Origin: Acidovorax sp.
GTDB taxonomy: Bacteria > Pseudomonadota > Gammaproteobacteria > Burkholderiales > Burkholderiaceae_C
Assembly: GCA_030692685.1 (NCBI GenBank)
Contig: JAUXZO010000015.1
Coordinates: 32,224 to 96,223 of the forward strand
Direction: 5' to 3'
DNA: 64,000 bases
Part shown: positions 1-10,878 of the stretch, one piece after another
Position numbering within the stretch: the first letter of the stretch is position 1
Layout of the letters: each line of letters starts with the position of its first letter
Made by a program: the position numbers and the translations under genes
Notes under the pieces: model-generated
Database searches by the model: none
The model's input: the letters and a program-made list of their open reading frames with translations, nothing else
What the model was told of the DNA's origin: nothing

Positions 1-115
1 GCGCAAACTGAGGAATCGCCTGGCGCACCAGCAAGGGCTTCTTTTGCCAATGGCGGCGCATGAATTGCGCAGCGGTCAGGCCACCGAGAAGAGGGAGAGG
101 TTGTTGAATATCCAT
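1..115 (-). CDS. Cupin/JmjC-type ribosomal protein hydroxylase, N-terminal fragment
   Basis: Only the first 38 codons are in the window; the gene continues beyond base 1. The visible N terminus begins MDIQQPLPLLGGLTAAQF and continues with MRRHWQKKPLLVRQAIP. This is the characteristic opening of cupin_4 (JmjC-like) oxygenases related to YcfD/RoxA, which hydroxylate a ribosomal protein using Fe(II) and 2-oxoglutarate. The iron-binding HxD...H residues lie outside the window, so activity cannot be judged. It is divergent from the FKBP gene that starts 55 bp away, so the short region between them must hold both promoters. The family call is from the N terminus only. Confidence 0.72.
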   Translation of the reverse strand, partial: MDIQQPLPLLGGLTAAQFMRRHWQKKPLLVRQAIPQFA

Positions 116-169
116 GGGAACAGGTCCACCCTTTTGCAGGGCCGTTGGTCAAACTGCGACAATTCTCCT

Positions 170-694
170 ATGGAAATTACCCAACAATGTGTGGTCGCGC
201 TGACCTGGACGCTTAAGGACACCCTGGGCGAAGAACTGGATGTCCTTGATGATCCTGTCGAATTTTTGGTAGGTGGTGACGACCTGCTGCCCCGTATCGA
301 AGAAGCATTGCAAGGCCACAGCCCCGGCGCCACGCTGGCGTTGCACCTGGAACCCGAAGACGCCTTTGGCGACTTTAATGACCAACTGCTGTTTCTGGAG
401 CCCCGCTCGCTGTTCCCTGCGGAGATCGAGGAAGGCATGGCTTTTGAAGGCATCGCGTTGCCCGAGGGCTGCAATCAGGATGCGCCGCGCACCGGCTTGT
501 ACACGGTGACCGAAATTTATCCGGAGCATGTCGTCCTCGACGGCAACCATCCTTTGGCAGGCATCGCATTAAGGCTGCAATTGACCGTGCAGGCCGTGCG
601 CGAAGCCTCAGAGGATGAAATTGGCAGAGGCAGCACCGGCACCGGGTTCTTTCGGGTGCAACCACAAGTGCCTGGCAATTCGCTGCTCCACTAA
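170..694 (+). CDS. FKBP-type peptidyl-prolyl cis-trans isomerase, SlyD-like
   Basis: The product is 174 residues when started at the ATG at 170 (MEITQQCVVALTWTLKDT). That start matches how the SlyD/FkpB family begins; the frame is open further upstream but that part looks unrelated. The fold is an FKBP domain with an inserted flap domain (roughly residues 70-125, containing ALPEG and TVTEIYPEHVVLDGN). The HPLAG segment that ends the insert is the family signature. Proteins of this type catalyse proline isomerisation and act as folding helpers in the cytoplasm; no signal peptide is present. The His/Cys-rich metal-binding tail of E. coli SlyD is absent, and the C terminus ends FRVQPQVPGNSLLH. 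It is transcribed alone towards a strong hairpin at 717-752. Confidence 0.88.
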   Translation: MEITQQCVVALTWTLKDTLGEELDVLDDPVEFLVGGDDLLPRIEEALQGHSPGATLALHLEPEDAFGDFNDQLLFLEPRSLFPAEIEEGMAFEGIALPEGCNQDAPRTGLYTVTEIYPEHVVLDGNHPLAGIALRLQLTVQAVREASEDEIGRGSTGTGFFRVQPQVPGNSLLH

Positions 695-716
695 AGCTAG
701 CCAGCGATCACAGAAC

Positions 717-752
717 GACATCAGCGGGCATTTCGGATTGCCCGCTGATGTC
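717..752. terminator. Strong hairpin between convergent genes
   Basis: GACATCAGCGGGCA (717-730) pairs perfectly with TGCCCGCTGATGTC (739-752) around an 8-nt loop. The 14-bp stem lies between the convergent FKBP (ends 694) and glycine-zipper lipoprotein (ends 789) genes. There is no long T run on either side, so it is probably a bidirectional terminator or 3'-end stabiliser rather than a textbook intrinsic terminator. Confidence 0.65.
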
Positions 753-788
753 CGGCGCTATGAAGCGCCACGAAGCACTCTGCCTAAG

Positions 789-1295
789 TTACAGGCGCGA
801 GATCTGTCCGTTGTAAAGGCGAACGCGGTCACCAATGCGCAAATCACCGGGAGTGCTCACGTCATAAACGCGGTACCCGCCGTGATCCAGTTGCACTGAC
901 AAACGGTAGCCCTCGGCAGAACTCCCGCTGTTGTTGCGACCTTCGATGGCATTGCCTGCCAAAGCGCCACCCACTACGCCTACAGCAGTCGCAGCCGCGC
1001 GGCCCGAACCCTTGCCCACCTGGTTACCCAAAACGCCCCCTACGACCGCCCCCAGAATGGCGCCGCCACCAGAGGTCTGCCCCTGCGAGCGGCCTTGCAG
1101 CACTTCAATGTTGGAAACGCGGCCAAACTCCGTGCCAGCGGGGTTGGAGGGGTAAGAGGGAGCCGGTGTCTGGTACCCACCGGAATACTGGGGCTGGGGT
1201 GCCGAGCGGTTGTGGCCGCAAGCGGCCAGAGAAGCGACCAGGACAAGCGCTCCAGCAACGGCAAAGGGACGGGACGAACGATTGATAGTCAGCAT
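789..1295 (-). CDS. Glycine-zipper outer-membrane lipoprotein (SlyB/Rick_17kDa-like)
   Basis: The product is 168 residues from the ATG at 1295, which has a good Shine-Dalgarno GGAG 7 nt upstream (ATCAAGGAGATCAAAAATG). Residues 1-25 are a signal peptide ending in a lipobox (LVASLAAC), so the mature protein should start at a lipidated Cys and be sorted to the outer membrane. A Pro/Tyr/Ser-rich linker follows. Then come two glycine-zipper hairpins (GAILGAVVGGVLGNQVGKG and TAVGVVGGALAGNAIEG), the hallmark of the 17 kDa antigen/SlyB class, and a C-terminal beta-rich part (YRLSVQLDHGGYRVYDV). The molecular function of such proteins is unsettled; envelope integrity is the usual suggestion. A second, shorter glycine-zipper lipoprotein is encoded at 24824. 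Confidence 0.85.
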   Translation of the reverse strand: MLTINRSSRPFAVAGALVLVASLAACGHNRSAPQPQYSGGYQTPAPSYPSNPAGTEFGRVSNIEVLQGRSQGQTSGGGAILGAVVGGVLGNQVGKGSGRAAATAVGVVGGALAGNAIEGRNNSGSSAEGYRLSVQLDHGGYRVYDVSTPGDLRIGDRVRLYNGQISRL

Positions 1296-1495
1296 TTTTG
1301 ATCTCCTTGATTCAAAGACTGGCGCAGGACAATGAATGATTTGCCTCGCTACGCACTGCCTTGATTGGAACAACGGATGAAGCGCTTCAAGCGTAGACCT
1401 GTAGACCCCCTGCGCGTCAGTAACAGAGTCTACGAAACGTAAGCAAAGACCTACAACGGGAGAGCGTCAGAACCGCAAAGAACGAGAGAATGCAG

Positions 1496-1942
1496 TCAGC
1501 CCTTGCCAGTAGAGCCGTAACCGCCCTCGCCCCGCTCCGTCGCGGCGAATTCAGTCACCACGTTGAATTGCGCCTGCACCACCGGCACGATCACCAGTTG
1601 CGCCAGCCGCTCCATGGGCTCCAGCGTGAACGCCACGCCGCTTCGGTTCCACGCGCTCACCATCAGTTGTCCCTGGTAATCGCTGTCGATCAAACCGACC
1701 AAATTGCCCAACACAATGCCGTGTTTGTGCCCCAGTCCTGACCGGGGCAAGATCAACGCTGCGTACCCGGGGTCTTTGAGAAACACCGCAATACCTGTCG
1801 GAACGAGTTGCCATGCATTGGGTTGCAAGGTCAACGGGGCATCCAGGCATGCCCGCAGGTCGAGCCCAGCGCTGCCAGGGGTGGCGTAGGTGGGCAACTG
1901 GTCCGCCATGCGCGAATCTAGAATTTTGACGTCAATCTTCAC
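1496..1942 (-). CDS. dut: Deoxyuridine 5'-triphosphate nucleotidohydrolase (dUTPase)
   Basis: The product is 148 residues, near the 151 of E. coli Dut. It hydrolyses dUTP to dUMP and pyrophosphate, keeping uracil out of DNA and supplying the dTMP pathway. All five trimeric-dUTPase motifs are present: [56 protein letters not shown] and the C-terminal P-loop-like [13 protein letters not shown]. The chosen start is the GTG at 1942 ([12 protein letters not shown]), whose G is shared with the TAG stop of the upstream gene (TAGTG). This 1-nt overlap implies translational coupling. The reading frame stays open upstream but that part is non-homologous, being a shadow of the preceding gene. Confidence 0.95.
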   Translation of the reverse strand: MKIDVKILDSRMADQLPTYATPGSAGLDLRACLDAPLTLQPNAWQLVPTGIAVFLKDPGYAALILPRSGLGHKHGIVLGNLVGLIDSDYQGQLMVSAWNRSGVAFTLEPMERLAQLVIVPVVQAQFNVVTEFAATERGEGGYGSTGKG

Positions 1943-2415
1943 TACTTTTTCTTTCCTGTCTTGCGCTGCTGGGCTACTTGCCGCAGTCGCTCTTGCAATG
2001 CTTCTGAACCAGCCAGAGCACCCACTGCCTTGGCCCCCAGGGCTTGGGGCGCTGCCCGAGCCAACCAGCCCAGCCCCCACCACAAAGCGCCCATCAAAAT
2101 CAGCCCTGGCAAAGAGCCCTGGCTAAAAATCAACAGCGCAATGGCGTGCAGAACCAGAAATCCCAGCAACACGGCACGCACCGTGCGCAGCACACCCAAA
2201 AGCGGCAGCAGCACCTGTGCCAGATCAGGCGGCAAGGCCTGGGATGGGGGCGATGGCGCGCTCGTTCCGGGTGTCCTAGCCTGTGCACCCGGGCCTCGGG
2301 CCGCGGTCGGCGGCACCTTGCGCTCCGGGGGCAGCGCCGTCAGGCGCTCCACGTAGCTTGCAAAGTCGCCATCGGACGGCGTGTCCCATTCGGGTTTGGT
2401 GGCACCGGTTTTCAT
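1942..2415 (-). CDS. Small membrane protein of unknown function
   Basis: The product is 157 residues from the ATG at 2415, preceded by GGGAG at a suitable distance; an in-frame ATG nine codons upstream is less likely. The N-terminal part is soluble ([19 protein letters not shown]), followed by a Pro/Ala-rich linker (about residues 40-65). Two probable membrane helices follow around residues 75-125 ([16 protein letters not shown] and [16 protein letters not shown]) and then a basic Gln/Arg/Lys tail. I recognise no catalytic motif. It lies between coaBC and dut on the same strand and overlaps dut by one base, so it is probably co-transcribed with these nucleotide and cofactor genes. No function is assigned. 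Confidence 0.75.
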   Translation of the reverse strand: MKTGATKPEWDTPSDGDFASYVERLTALPPERKVPPTAARGPGAQARTPGTSAPSPPSQALPPDLAQVLLPLLGVLRTVRAVLLGFLVLHAIALLIFSQGSLPGLILMGALWWGLGWLARAAPQALGAKAVGALAGSEALQERLRQVAQQRKTGKKK

Positions 2416-2458
2416 ACAAGCTCCCGTTGTGGAGAACCTCACTTACTCAGTCACCTAC

Positions 2459-3694
2459 TCAGTCACTTACTCGCGCGCGCCGTGATGGCACCCGCAACGC
2501 AATCTCTTCGACAAGTTGCTGCGCCAGCACACGCTTGGACGCACGGGGCAACTCGCGATGCCCGTCAGCATCCACCAGCAGCAACGCATTGTCGTCCTGG
2601 CCGAACGCAGCGGGGCCAATGTTGCCCACCAATAGCGGCACGCCCTTGCGAGTGCGTTTGGCGGTGGCGTGGGCCAGCAGATCATGGCTTTCTGCAGCAA
2701 AGCCTACGCAAAACAGATCCCCCTCAAGCGCATGCGCAGACTTGGCGACGATCGCGAGGATGTCCGGATTTTCTGTGAAGGCCAAGGCCGGGGCGTTGCC
2801 CGAACCGTCCTTCTTGATTTTTTGCGCGGACGCACTGGACGGCCGCCAGTCAGCGACCGCTGCAGTGGCAATGAAAACCGTCGCAGCTTGTACATGCCGC
2901 TCCACCGCCGACAGCATTTCCTGAGCCGACTGCACATTCACGCGGCGCACTCCGCGCGGAGTGGGCAGATGCACAGGCCCTGCGACCAAGGTCACATCCG
3001 CCCCCGCCTCCCGGGCCGCGCGCGCAATGGCAAAGCCCATCTTTCCGCTCGACAGATTGGTAATGCCCCGCACCGGATCCATGGCTTCAAACGTGGGCCC
3101 GGCAGTCACCAGCACCTTATGCCCCACCAATCGCTTGGGGGCGAAAAATGCGATCAACTCGTCCAGCAATTCCAGAGGCTCCAGCATGCGGCCATCGCCC
3201 GTTTCACCACACGCCTGGTCTCCGTTGCCTACGCCCAGCACCACCGCACCATCCTGCGCCACCTGGGCCAGATTGCGCTGAGTGGCCGGATGGGCCCACA
3301 TCTCGCGGTTCATGGCGGGCGCCAGCAACAACGGCACCTGCTGCGCGGGGCGCGCCAGGCACAGAAGACTCAGCAACTCATCCGCCCGCCCCTGCACCAG
3401 CCGAGCGATGAAATCGGCGCTGCAGGGTGCAATCAACACCGCATCGGCCACCCGGCTCAGATTGATGTGGGGCATGTTGTTGGGCTCGCGCGCATCCCAC
3501 TGCGAACCATACACCGGCCTGCCAGACAGGGCCTGCATGGTGACCGGCGTGATGAATTGCTCAGCCGCCTCGGTCATCACCACCTGCACGGTGGCGCCCT
3601 CTTTAATGAGCTGGCGGCACAGGTCGGCCGCCTTGTAGCAAGCGACGCCCCCACTCAGACCCAGAACAATGTGTTTGCCAGCAAGCTCATTCAT
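2459..3694 (-). CDS. coaBC: Bifunctional phosphopantothenoylcysteine decarboxylase / phosphopantothenate-cysteine ligase
   Basis: The product is 411 residues, the usual length of bacterial CoaBC (Dfp). The N-terminal CoaC half (about 1-190) is an FMN flavoprotein that decarboxylates phosphopantothenoylcysteine: it shows [14 protein letters not shown], the active-site His in [19 protein letters not shown] and the substrate-clamp [12 protein letters not shown]. The C-terminal CoaB half (about 190-400) couples cysteine to 4'-phosphopantothenate using [27 protein letters not shown] and FTENPDIL. The product feeds coenzyme A synthesis. The start codon follows a weak ribosome binding site. The gene is divergent from pyrG, which makes the CTP that CoaB consumes; the 92 bp between them carries both promoters. 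Confidence 0.96.
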   Translation of the reverse strand: MNELAGKHIVLGLSGGVACYKAADLCRQLIKEGATVQVVMTEAAEQFITPVTMQALSGRPVYGSQWDAREPNNMPHINLSRVADAVLIAPCSADFIARLVQGRADELLSLLCLARPAQQVPLLLAPAMNREMWAHPATQRNLAQVAQDGAVVLGVGNGDQACGETGDGRMLEPLELLDELIAFFAPKRLVGHKVLVTAGPTFEAMDPVRGITNLSSGKMGFAIARAAREAGADVTLVAGPVHLPTPRGVRRVNVQSAQEMLSAVERHVQAATVFIATAAVADWRPSSASAQKIKKDGSGNAPALAFTENPDILAIVAKSAHALEGDLFCVGFAAESHDLLAHATAKRTRKGVPLLVGNIGPAAFGQDDNALLLVDADGHRELPRASKRVLAQQLVEEIALRVPSRRARVSD

Positions 3695-3720
3695 GGAGCG
3701 AATTTAGCAGACGGGGGTGA

Positions 3721-5442
<1,722 letters not shown>

Positions 5443-5457
5443 TTGATCGGAGCAACC

Positions 5458-6315
5458 ATGCAGCTGTGCGGATTCGACGTTGGCCTCGACCAGCGCTTCT
5501 TCCTGATCGCGGGCACCTGCTCCATTGAAAGCCTGCAGATGTCGCTCGACGTCGCAGGCCAACTCAAGGAGGCCTGCATCACTTTGGGCATCCCCCTCAT
5601 CTACAAGGGCTCGTTTGACAAGGCCAACCGCTCGTCAGGCAGCAGCCAGCGCGGCGTGGGGATGGATGCGGGCCTGAAGATTCTGGACGAAGTGCGCCGC
5701 CAGTTGCAGCTACCCATCCTGACGGATGTACACGATACATCCCAGGTGGCCGAAGTAGCCAGCGTGGTCGACGTACTGCAGACCCCCGCCTTCCTCTGCC
5801 GCCAGACCGATTTCATCCGTGCCGTGGCGCAATCGGGCAAGCCGGTGAACATCAAGAAGGGCCAGTTCCTGGCGCCCTGGGACATGAAGAACGTGATCGA
5901 CAAGGCCCGCGCTGCAGCGGCCGAGGTCGGCCTATCGGAAGACCGGTTTCTGGCCTGCGAGCGCGGTGTGAGTTTTGGCTACAACAACCTCGTGGCCGAC
6001 ATGACCAGCCTGGCCGAGATGCGCAACTCCGGCGCGCCCGTGGTGTTCGACGTCACCCATTCCGTGCAAAAACCCGGCGGTCTGGGTGCCGTGAGTGGTG
6101 GCGCCCGCGACATGGTTCCCGTGCTGGCCCGCGCTGGCGTGGCTGCGGGTGTGGCGGGGCTGTTCATGGAAACCCACCCCAAGCCCGCCGAGGCCTGGTC
6201 GGACGGCCCCAACGCCGTGCCGCTCAAGCACATGAAGGCGTTGCTTGAAACGCTGGTGGCGCTGGACGACATCACCAAGAAAAGCGGATTCCTCGAAAAC
6301 AATTTTGGAGCTTGA
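5458..6315 (+). CDS. kdsA: 3-deoxy-8-phosphooctulonate synthase (KDO-8-P synthase)
   Basis: The product is 285 residues. It condenses phosphoenolpyruvate with arabinose 5-phosphate to KDO 8-phosphate, the first committed step to the KDO sugar of the lipopolysaccharide core. Diagnostic segments are [37 protein letters not shown], the PEP-binding [26 protein letters not shown] and [12 protein letters not shown]. The start at 5458 is preceded by GGAG with a 5-nt spacer; a TTG immediately after the pyrG stop is less likely. Presence of KdsA fits a Gram-negative host. It ends 3 nt before the DUF1330 gene, so the two are surely co-translated. Confidence 0.97.
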   Translation: MQLCGFDVGLDQRFFLIAGTCSIESLQMSLDVAGQLKEACITLGIPLIYKGSFDKANRSSGSSQRGVGMDAGLKILDEVRRQLQLPILTDVHDTSQVAEVASVVDVLQTPAFLCRQTDFIRAVAQSGKPVNIKKGQFLAPWDMKNVIDKARAAAAEVGLSEDRFLACERGVSFGYNNLVADMTSLAEMRNSGAPVVFDVTHSVQKPGGLGAVSGGARDMVPVLARAGVAAGVAGLFMETHPKPAEAWSDGPNAVPLKHMKALLETLVALDDITKKSGFLENNFGA

Positions 6316-6318
6316 GAC

Positions 6319-6609
6319 ATGAGCAGTGGTTACGTCATCGCATCCGTCACCGTTACCAACCCAACCCAGTACGACGAGTACCGCAAGTGGAGCACGCTCG
6401 CCATGCAGGCCCACGGGGCTGAGGTGTGCGTGCGCGGCGGCAAGGTCGAAGTGCTGGAAGGCGATTGGAACCCTGGTCGCACCGTCATCCTGAAATTTCC
6501 GAGCTTTGAAGCGGCCCGCGCGTTCTACGACACCCCCGAATACCAGAAAGCCAAGGCGGCGCGCGAAGGCGCTGCCGTGATGCGCATGGTGTGTGTCGAA
6601 GGCGTGTAA
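6319..6609 (+). CDS. DUF1330 domain protein
   Basis: The product is 96 residues, a single DUF1330 domain of the dimeric alpha/beta barrel fold. Family features are GYVIASVTVTNPTQYDEYRKW at the N terminus, the strand EVLEGDWNPGRTVILKFPSF and the helix ARAFYDTPEYQKAKAAREGA. The biochemical role is unknown; the fold resembles small monooxygenase/EthD-like proteins but no catalytic residues can be named. A good GGAG lies inside the end of kdsA, 8 nt before the ATG. It sits between kdsA and eno, and a family A palindromic repeat lies behind it. The fold is supported; the function is not. Confidence 0.85.
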   Translation: MSSGYVIASVTVTNPTQYDEYRKWSTLAMQAHGAEVCVRGGKVEVLEGDWNPGRTVILKFPSFEAARAFYDTPEYQKAKAAREGAAVMRMVCVEGV

Positions 6610-6637
6610 GCGCAAAAACGCGAATTGCTCACTAATT

Positions 6638-6683
6638 GATAGCTGCTAGCGCTTATCCAATAAGCGCTAGAGCCCGATTTGAT
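6638..6683 (+). repeat. Family A palindromic repeat, copy 1 (intergenic)
   Basis: The core is CTAGCGCTTAT (6646-6656), loop CCA, ATAAGCGCTAG (6660-6670): a perfect 11-bp stem. It is preceded by GATAGCTG and followed by AGCCCGATTTGATT. It lies between the DUF1330 stop (6609) and the eno ribosome binding site, so it may act as an RNA hairpin in a kdsA-eno transcript. This is the cleanest copy in the window and serves as the reference for the family. Confidence 0.88.
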
Positions 6684-6687
6684 TTAA

Positions 6688-7995
<1,308 letters not shown>

Positions 7996-8110
7996 TGGCC
8001 CCCACGGTCGCCCACTGCGTGTGGCTCCCTGCCCCCCGAGGGGGCCGCGTTTCCCTTTCGGGGCTGACCGCCAAGCGGTTCAGAGCGCCTTGGGGCGGCC
8101 CGGCGGCGAA
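7996..8110 (+). repeat. G+C-rich intergenic palindromic element between eno and ftsB
   Basis: This 115-bp spacer is unusually rich in inverted sequence: CCCCCCGAGGGGGCC, CCGCCAAGCGGTTC and CCTTGGGGCGGCCCGGCGG. From memory it resembles an intergenic element common in Acidovorax and relatives, but no second copy is evident in this window. It does not match family B in detail. It may attenuate or process the eno-ftsB message. Confidence 0.5.
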
Positions 8111-8138
8111 ACACCGTTGCAAAGGCAAAGGCTGACCC

Positions 8139-8417
8139 TTGGTCTCCCGTATCGTCCCCGTCATCTTGCTGGCTTTGCTGGCAGCGCTGCACGCCCAGCT
8201 CTGGCTCGGGCGGGGCAGCGTGCCGCGTGTCAACGAGATGCAGCGGCAGATCGATGTGCAAAAAGTGGCCAACGACCAGGCCCGGCAGGCCAACGAGCGC
8301 CTGTCCTCCGAGGTCCATGACCTCAAGGAGGGCCTGGACATGGTGGAAGAAAAAGCGCGCAGCGAGCTGGGCATGGTCAAGCCCAACGAGGTGTACGTGC
8401 AGTTCACACCGCGCTGA
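8139..8417 (+). CDS. ftsB: Cell division protein FtsB (septum formation initiator)
   Basis: The product is 92 residues, matching FtsB. A single membrane helix (about 4-21, IVPVILLALLAALHAQLW) is followed by a periplasmic coiled coil (about 28-70, rich in heptad Leu/Val: MQRQIDVQKVANDQARQANE), then the conserved EKARSELGMVKPNEVYVQF. FtsB forms the FtsQ-FtsL-FtsB complex that activates septal peptidoglycan synthesis. The start is a TTG at 8139 with purine-rich AAAGGCAAAGG upstream; no ATG or GTG start fits better. The gene stop lies inside an intrinsic terminator hairpin (8409-8429). Confidence 0.92.
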   Translation: MVSRIVPVILLALLAALHAQLWLGRGSVPRVNEMQRQIDVQKVANDQARQANERLSSEVHDLKEGLDMVEEKARSELGMVKPNEVYVQFTPR

Positions 8418-8429
8418 GGCGCGGTTTTT
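8409..8429 (+). terminator. Intrinsic terminator overlapping the ftsB stop codon
   Basis: CCGCGC (8409-8414), loop TGAG, GCGCGG (8419-8424), then TTTTT. The TGA stop of ftsB forms most of the loop. The next gene starts only 11 nt downstream, so read-through or attenuation would be needed for co-expression. Confidence 0.7.
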
Positions 8430-8440
8430 ACGTCTGCACC

Positions 8441-8920
8441 GTGTCTGCCCTGCCAACCATTGCATTGCTGGGTGCGCCTGGCACCGGCGCCGCAGAGCTT
8501 GTGCATGACCTGCAGCAACGCATTGCGACCGACTCCGCCCACATCTTCTGCGCCACCGCACCCGACGATAGCGCGCACGCCAGCATCACACTGTTGATGG
8601 GGCTGGACCTGGCCTGCCCCCCGGATCAAAGAAAAACGCGTGAAGCGGCAGACGCCTGTTTGCGGGCAGCATTGGCTTATGCAGACAGGACTTATCGGGT
8701 GGTGTACGGGCAGGGCGAACGGCGGGTTGAGAACGCTTTGACAGCTATCAAAAGCGTAGCTACTAGCGCTTATCCATCAATCGCCAGAGGCAATTTTGAC
8801 CAAAATTCTGCCACCAAAACAGCCCGCTTGCGCGCCTGGAACTGCGAGAAATGCAGCGACCCGGAATGTGAGCACCGGCTCTTCACCACGTTAACGGGGC
8901 GGGACATGCCAACCACTTGA
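8441..8920 (+). CDS. Orphan protein with degenerate P-loop-like N terminus
   Basis: The product is 159 residues from the GTG at 8441. The N terminus TIALLGAPGTGAAELVHDLQ resembles a Walker A strand-loop-helix, but the essential Lys of GxxGxGK is replaced by Ala, so ATP hydrolysis is doubtful. The middle (about 95-120) is a family A repeat read in frame, giving VATSAYPSIARGNFDQN. The C-terminal part contains a Cys-rich motif, CEKCSDPECEHRLF (C-x2-C-x4-C), that could bind a metal. The end RLFTTLTGRDM looks conserved-domain-like, which argues that the frame is real across the repeat. I do not recognise a family. It lies behind ftsB and convergent with the CZB gene. Confidence 0.6.
   Translation: MSALPTIALLGAPGTGAAELVHDLQQRIATDSAHIFCATAPDDSAHASITLLMGLDLACPPDQRKTREAADACLRAALAYADRTYRVVYGQGERRVENALTAIKSVATSAYPSIARGNFDQNSATKTARLRAWNCEKCSDPECEHRLFTTLTGRDMPTT
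8742..8800 (+). repeat. Family A repeat, copy 2 (inside the 8441 gene)
   Basis: Core CTAGCGCTTAT-CCATCA-ATCGCCAG (8763-8787), with GTAGCTA before and AGAGGCAATTTTGAC after, the same flanks as the intergenic copies. Read in frame it encodes ATSAYPSIARGNFD. The copy in miaA uses the same frame. Confidence 0.8.
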
Positions 8921-8986
8921 TCCGCCAGGGGCTGGGGTTGGAACTGCAGGCGACTGCGGCTTGTTGTCCGAAGGCTGGGTTTGTGG

Positions 8987-9472
8987 CTAAGACAGCGACG
9001 GCCCCAGTCCCCGCCGAAGCTGCTTGAGGAGCAACACCACCTGGCTGGAGCCATAGCGATAGCCGCCGTTGAGCACTTGCACCGCCTTGTCCCACTCGCC
9101 CTGCTGGGCCAGCTCCACCAGGGTAGCGGCCTGTTCATGAAAGTATTTATGGCGCGCCAGCAGCAGCGGGTAGGTGGGCTGGTCGCCCAGCACGTCGGCG
9201 CCTACGCCGTGCAGCCAGCGGCCGAGGGTGCTGTGGGCGTCTCGCCGGATCAGCGCCGGGTCCACGCCATACGAGGTGCGGCCTTCCAGGTAATCCATCA
9301 GGCGCGACTTCCAGCGCTCGTGGGCGTTGATGGCTGCGTCAATGTCCAGGACAGCCAGCGGCGTATCAGGGCGGCGCGAGTCTGGTGCAGCAGAACTGTC
9401 GCAGAGCGCCAGCGGCGCGGCGCTCTCGGCGCTTGCGCGGCGGACACCCAGAACTCGGCGAAAAAACTCCAT
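8987..9472 (-). CDS. Stand-alone CZB (chemoreceptor zinc-binding) domain protein with Cys-to-Ser change
   Basis: The product is 161 residues from the ATG at 9472 (MEFFRRVLGVRRAS). Residues about 55-150 are a CZB domain. The published-style pattern HxxW - 21 to 28 residues - CxLGxW - about 20-27 residues - HxxxH is met by HERW and HKYFH, but at the Cys position the protein reads STLGRW, preceded by His (DAHSTLGRWL). CZB domains bind zinc and sense zinc or oxidants, mostly fused to chemoreceptors or diguanylate cyclases. Here there is no partner domain and the redox-active Cys is Ser, so cysteine-based sensing should be lost, although the adjacent His might supply a ligand. No signal peptide is seen. 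It is convergent with the 8441 gene. Confidence 0.78.
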   Translation of the reverse strand: MEFFRRVLGVRRASAESAAPLALCDSSAAPDSRRPDTPLAVLDIDAAINAHERWKSRLMDYLEGRTSYGVDPALIRRDAHSTLGRWLHGVGADVLGDQPTYPLLLARHKYFHEQAATLVELAQQGEWDKAVQVLNGGYRYGSSQVVLLLKQLRRGLGPSLS

Positions 9473-9677
9473 GACACCCTTCGTTGGCCCCATCCGCAGT
9501 GTGGTGCAGCCCCCGTGGCGCACTCTCTGCGGTCTCCTCCCCGGCGCGCAGCCACGCGAGGGGCAGCGATGGGGGACGAACGGATCTTAGGCGGCGTTGG
9601 CGCGGGGCATTGTCAACGATGGTCAACGGCGCTTCTCAGGCGGGGGTCACATGCCCCCTGCGACGGCAGCGACCGGA

Positions 9678-10670
9678 TTACTGAATGCCCGCGGGGCCCG
9701 GGGGCTGCGCCACTGCGGGCGACACAAAAATCTGCGCCGCGTCCACCGCGTCAAAGCGGTACTGCTGGCCGCAAAACTCGCAGCCCACTTCGATTTTTTC
9801 ACGCTCGGCCAGGATGCTCTCGGCCTCTTCTGCGCCCAGATTGCGCAGCATGTTGCTCACCCGTTCGCGGCTGCAGGAGCAGGCAAAGCGCGGACCGATG
9901 ACGCCCTGCTGGGGTTCAAAGCGCAGCAGTTTTTCCTCCCAGAACAGGCGGCGCAGGATGGTGTCCACATCCAGCGTCAGCAGCTCCTCGCGGGTCAGGC
10001 TGGACGCCAGGTGGGCGATGCGGTTGTAGTCTTCGTTGTGGCCGATCTGGTCTTCGTTTTCGCGGTGCGTGAGGCCCGAGGCCAGATTGCCCTCGCCCTT
10101 GATGGGCATGCGCTGGATCAAAAGGCCCGCAGCCACCTCCTCATTGGCGCCCAGCACCAAAATGGTGTCCAGCTGCTCGGACTGCAGCATGTAGTGCTGC
10201 AGCACGTCGGACAGGCGGTCCAGCTTCTCGTGCTGGTCGCCATGCAGGGGCACCACGCCCTGGTACGGCTGCTGGCCGGGGTGGCGGTCCTTGGGGTCGA
10301 GGGTGATGGCGCAGCGGCCTCCACCGGCCACGTTCACCATGTCACTCAGGCGGGCGGTGTCTGCCACCTCGCCGTTCACAGTGGCAGTGGCGCGCAGGCT
10401 CAGGTCCGACTGCACTTCGGCCACGGCCAGCTTGACGGGGCCATCACCAAACACCTGCAGCACCAGCGCACCATTGAACTTGATGTTGGACTGCATCAGC
10501 ACGCCCGCCGCAGCCATCTCGCCGAGCAGTTCGCTCACGGGTGCAGCGTAGGCGCCGGTGGCAGAGTTGCCCGCGCGCACGCGCAGGATCTCGGTCCAGG
10601 CATCGGTCAGGCGCACGATCATGCCGCGCACAGGCAGGCCATCAAAAAGAAACTTGTGGAGTTCAGACAC
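9678..10670 (-). CDS. hslO: Redox-regulated molecular chaperone Hsp33
   Basis: The product is 330 residues from the GTG at 10670 (VSELHKFLFDGLPVRG), preceded by GGGAA; an open upstream extension is non-homologous. Hsp33 is a cytoplasmic holdase switched on by oxidation, when its zinc-bound cysteines form disulfides and the C-terminal region unfolds. The N-terminal domain shows RGMIVRLTDAWTEIL, GEMAAAGVLMQSNIKFNGAL and the dimer segment YQGVVPLHGD. The zinc centre is complete: CSCSRERV (CxC) and CEFCGQQYRFD (CxxC) about 30 residues apart. The length is slightly above the usual 290, mainly in the C-terminal tail (PAVAQPPGPAGIQ). Confidence 0.95.
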   Translation of the reverse strand: MSELHKFLFDGLPVRGMIVRLTDAWTEILRVRAGNSATGAYAAPVSELLGEMAAAGVLMQSNIKFNGALVLQVFGDGPVKLAVAEVQSDLSLRATATVNGEVADTARLSDMVNVAGGGRCAITLDPKDRHPGQQPYQGVVPLHGDQHEKLDRLSDVLQHYMLQSEQLDTILVLGANEEVAAGLLIQRMPIKGEGNLASGLTHRENEDQIGHNEDYNRIAHLASSLTREELLTLDVDTILRRLFWEEKLLRFEPQQGVIGPRFACSCSRERVSNMLRNLGAEEAESILAEREKIEVGCEFCGQQYRFDAVDAAQIFVSPAVAQPPGPAGIQ

Positions 10671-10744
10671 GCAATAAATTCCCAGAAAATTACCAGCACT
10701 CAGGAGATGAAATCCATCGCATTGCGCACCGCCAGCAGCCCAGG

Positions 10745-10872
10745 AAACGGGCGTGGCCAAGCCAGTGCACCCGTAGAACTGGCTTCGCCAAGCCACAGGG
10801 TGCACCCCCCTCCCGCACCGCGCAGCGGAGCGACAGAGAAGGGTGACGCGAAGCGGCTCAGGGGGTGCCTCA
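10745..10872 (-). repeat. Family B G+C-rich repeat, copy 1
   Basis: Read on the minus strand it begins GAGGCACCCCCTGAGCCGC, continues TTCGCG, then a pyrimidine-rich stretch, the CGCTGCGCGGTGCGGGAGGG block and the inverted pair TGGCTTGGCGAAGCC / GGGTGCAC. It starts 6 nt behind the stop codon of the gamma-carbonic-anhydrase-like gene and lies upstream of hslO. It aligns over about 110 bp with the copy at 12321-12430. Confidence 0.82.
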
Positions 10873-10878
10873 TTTTTT

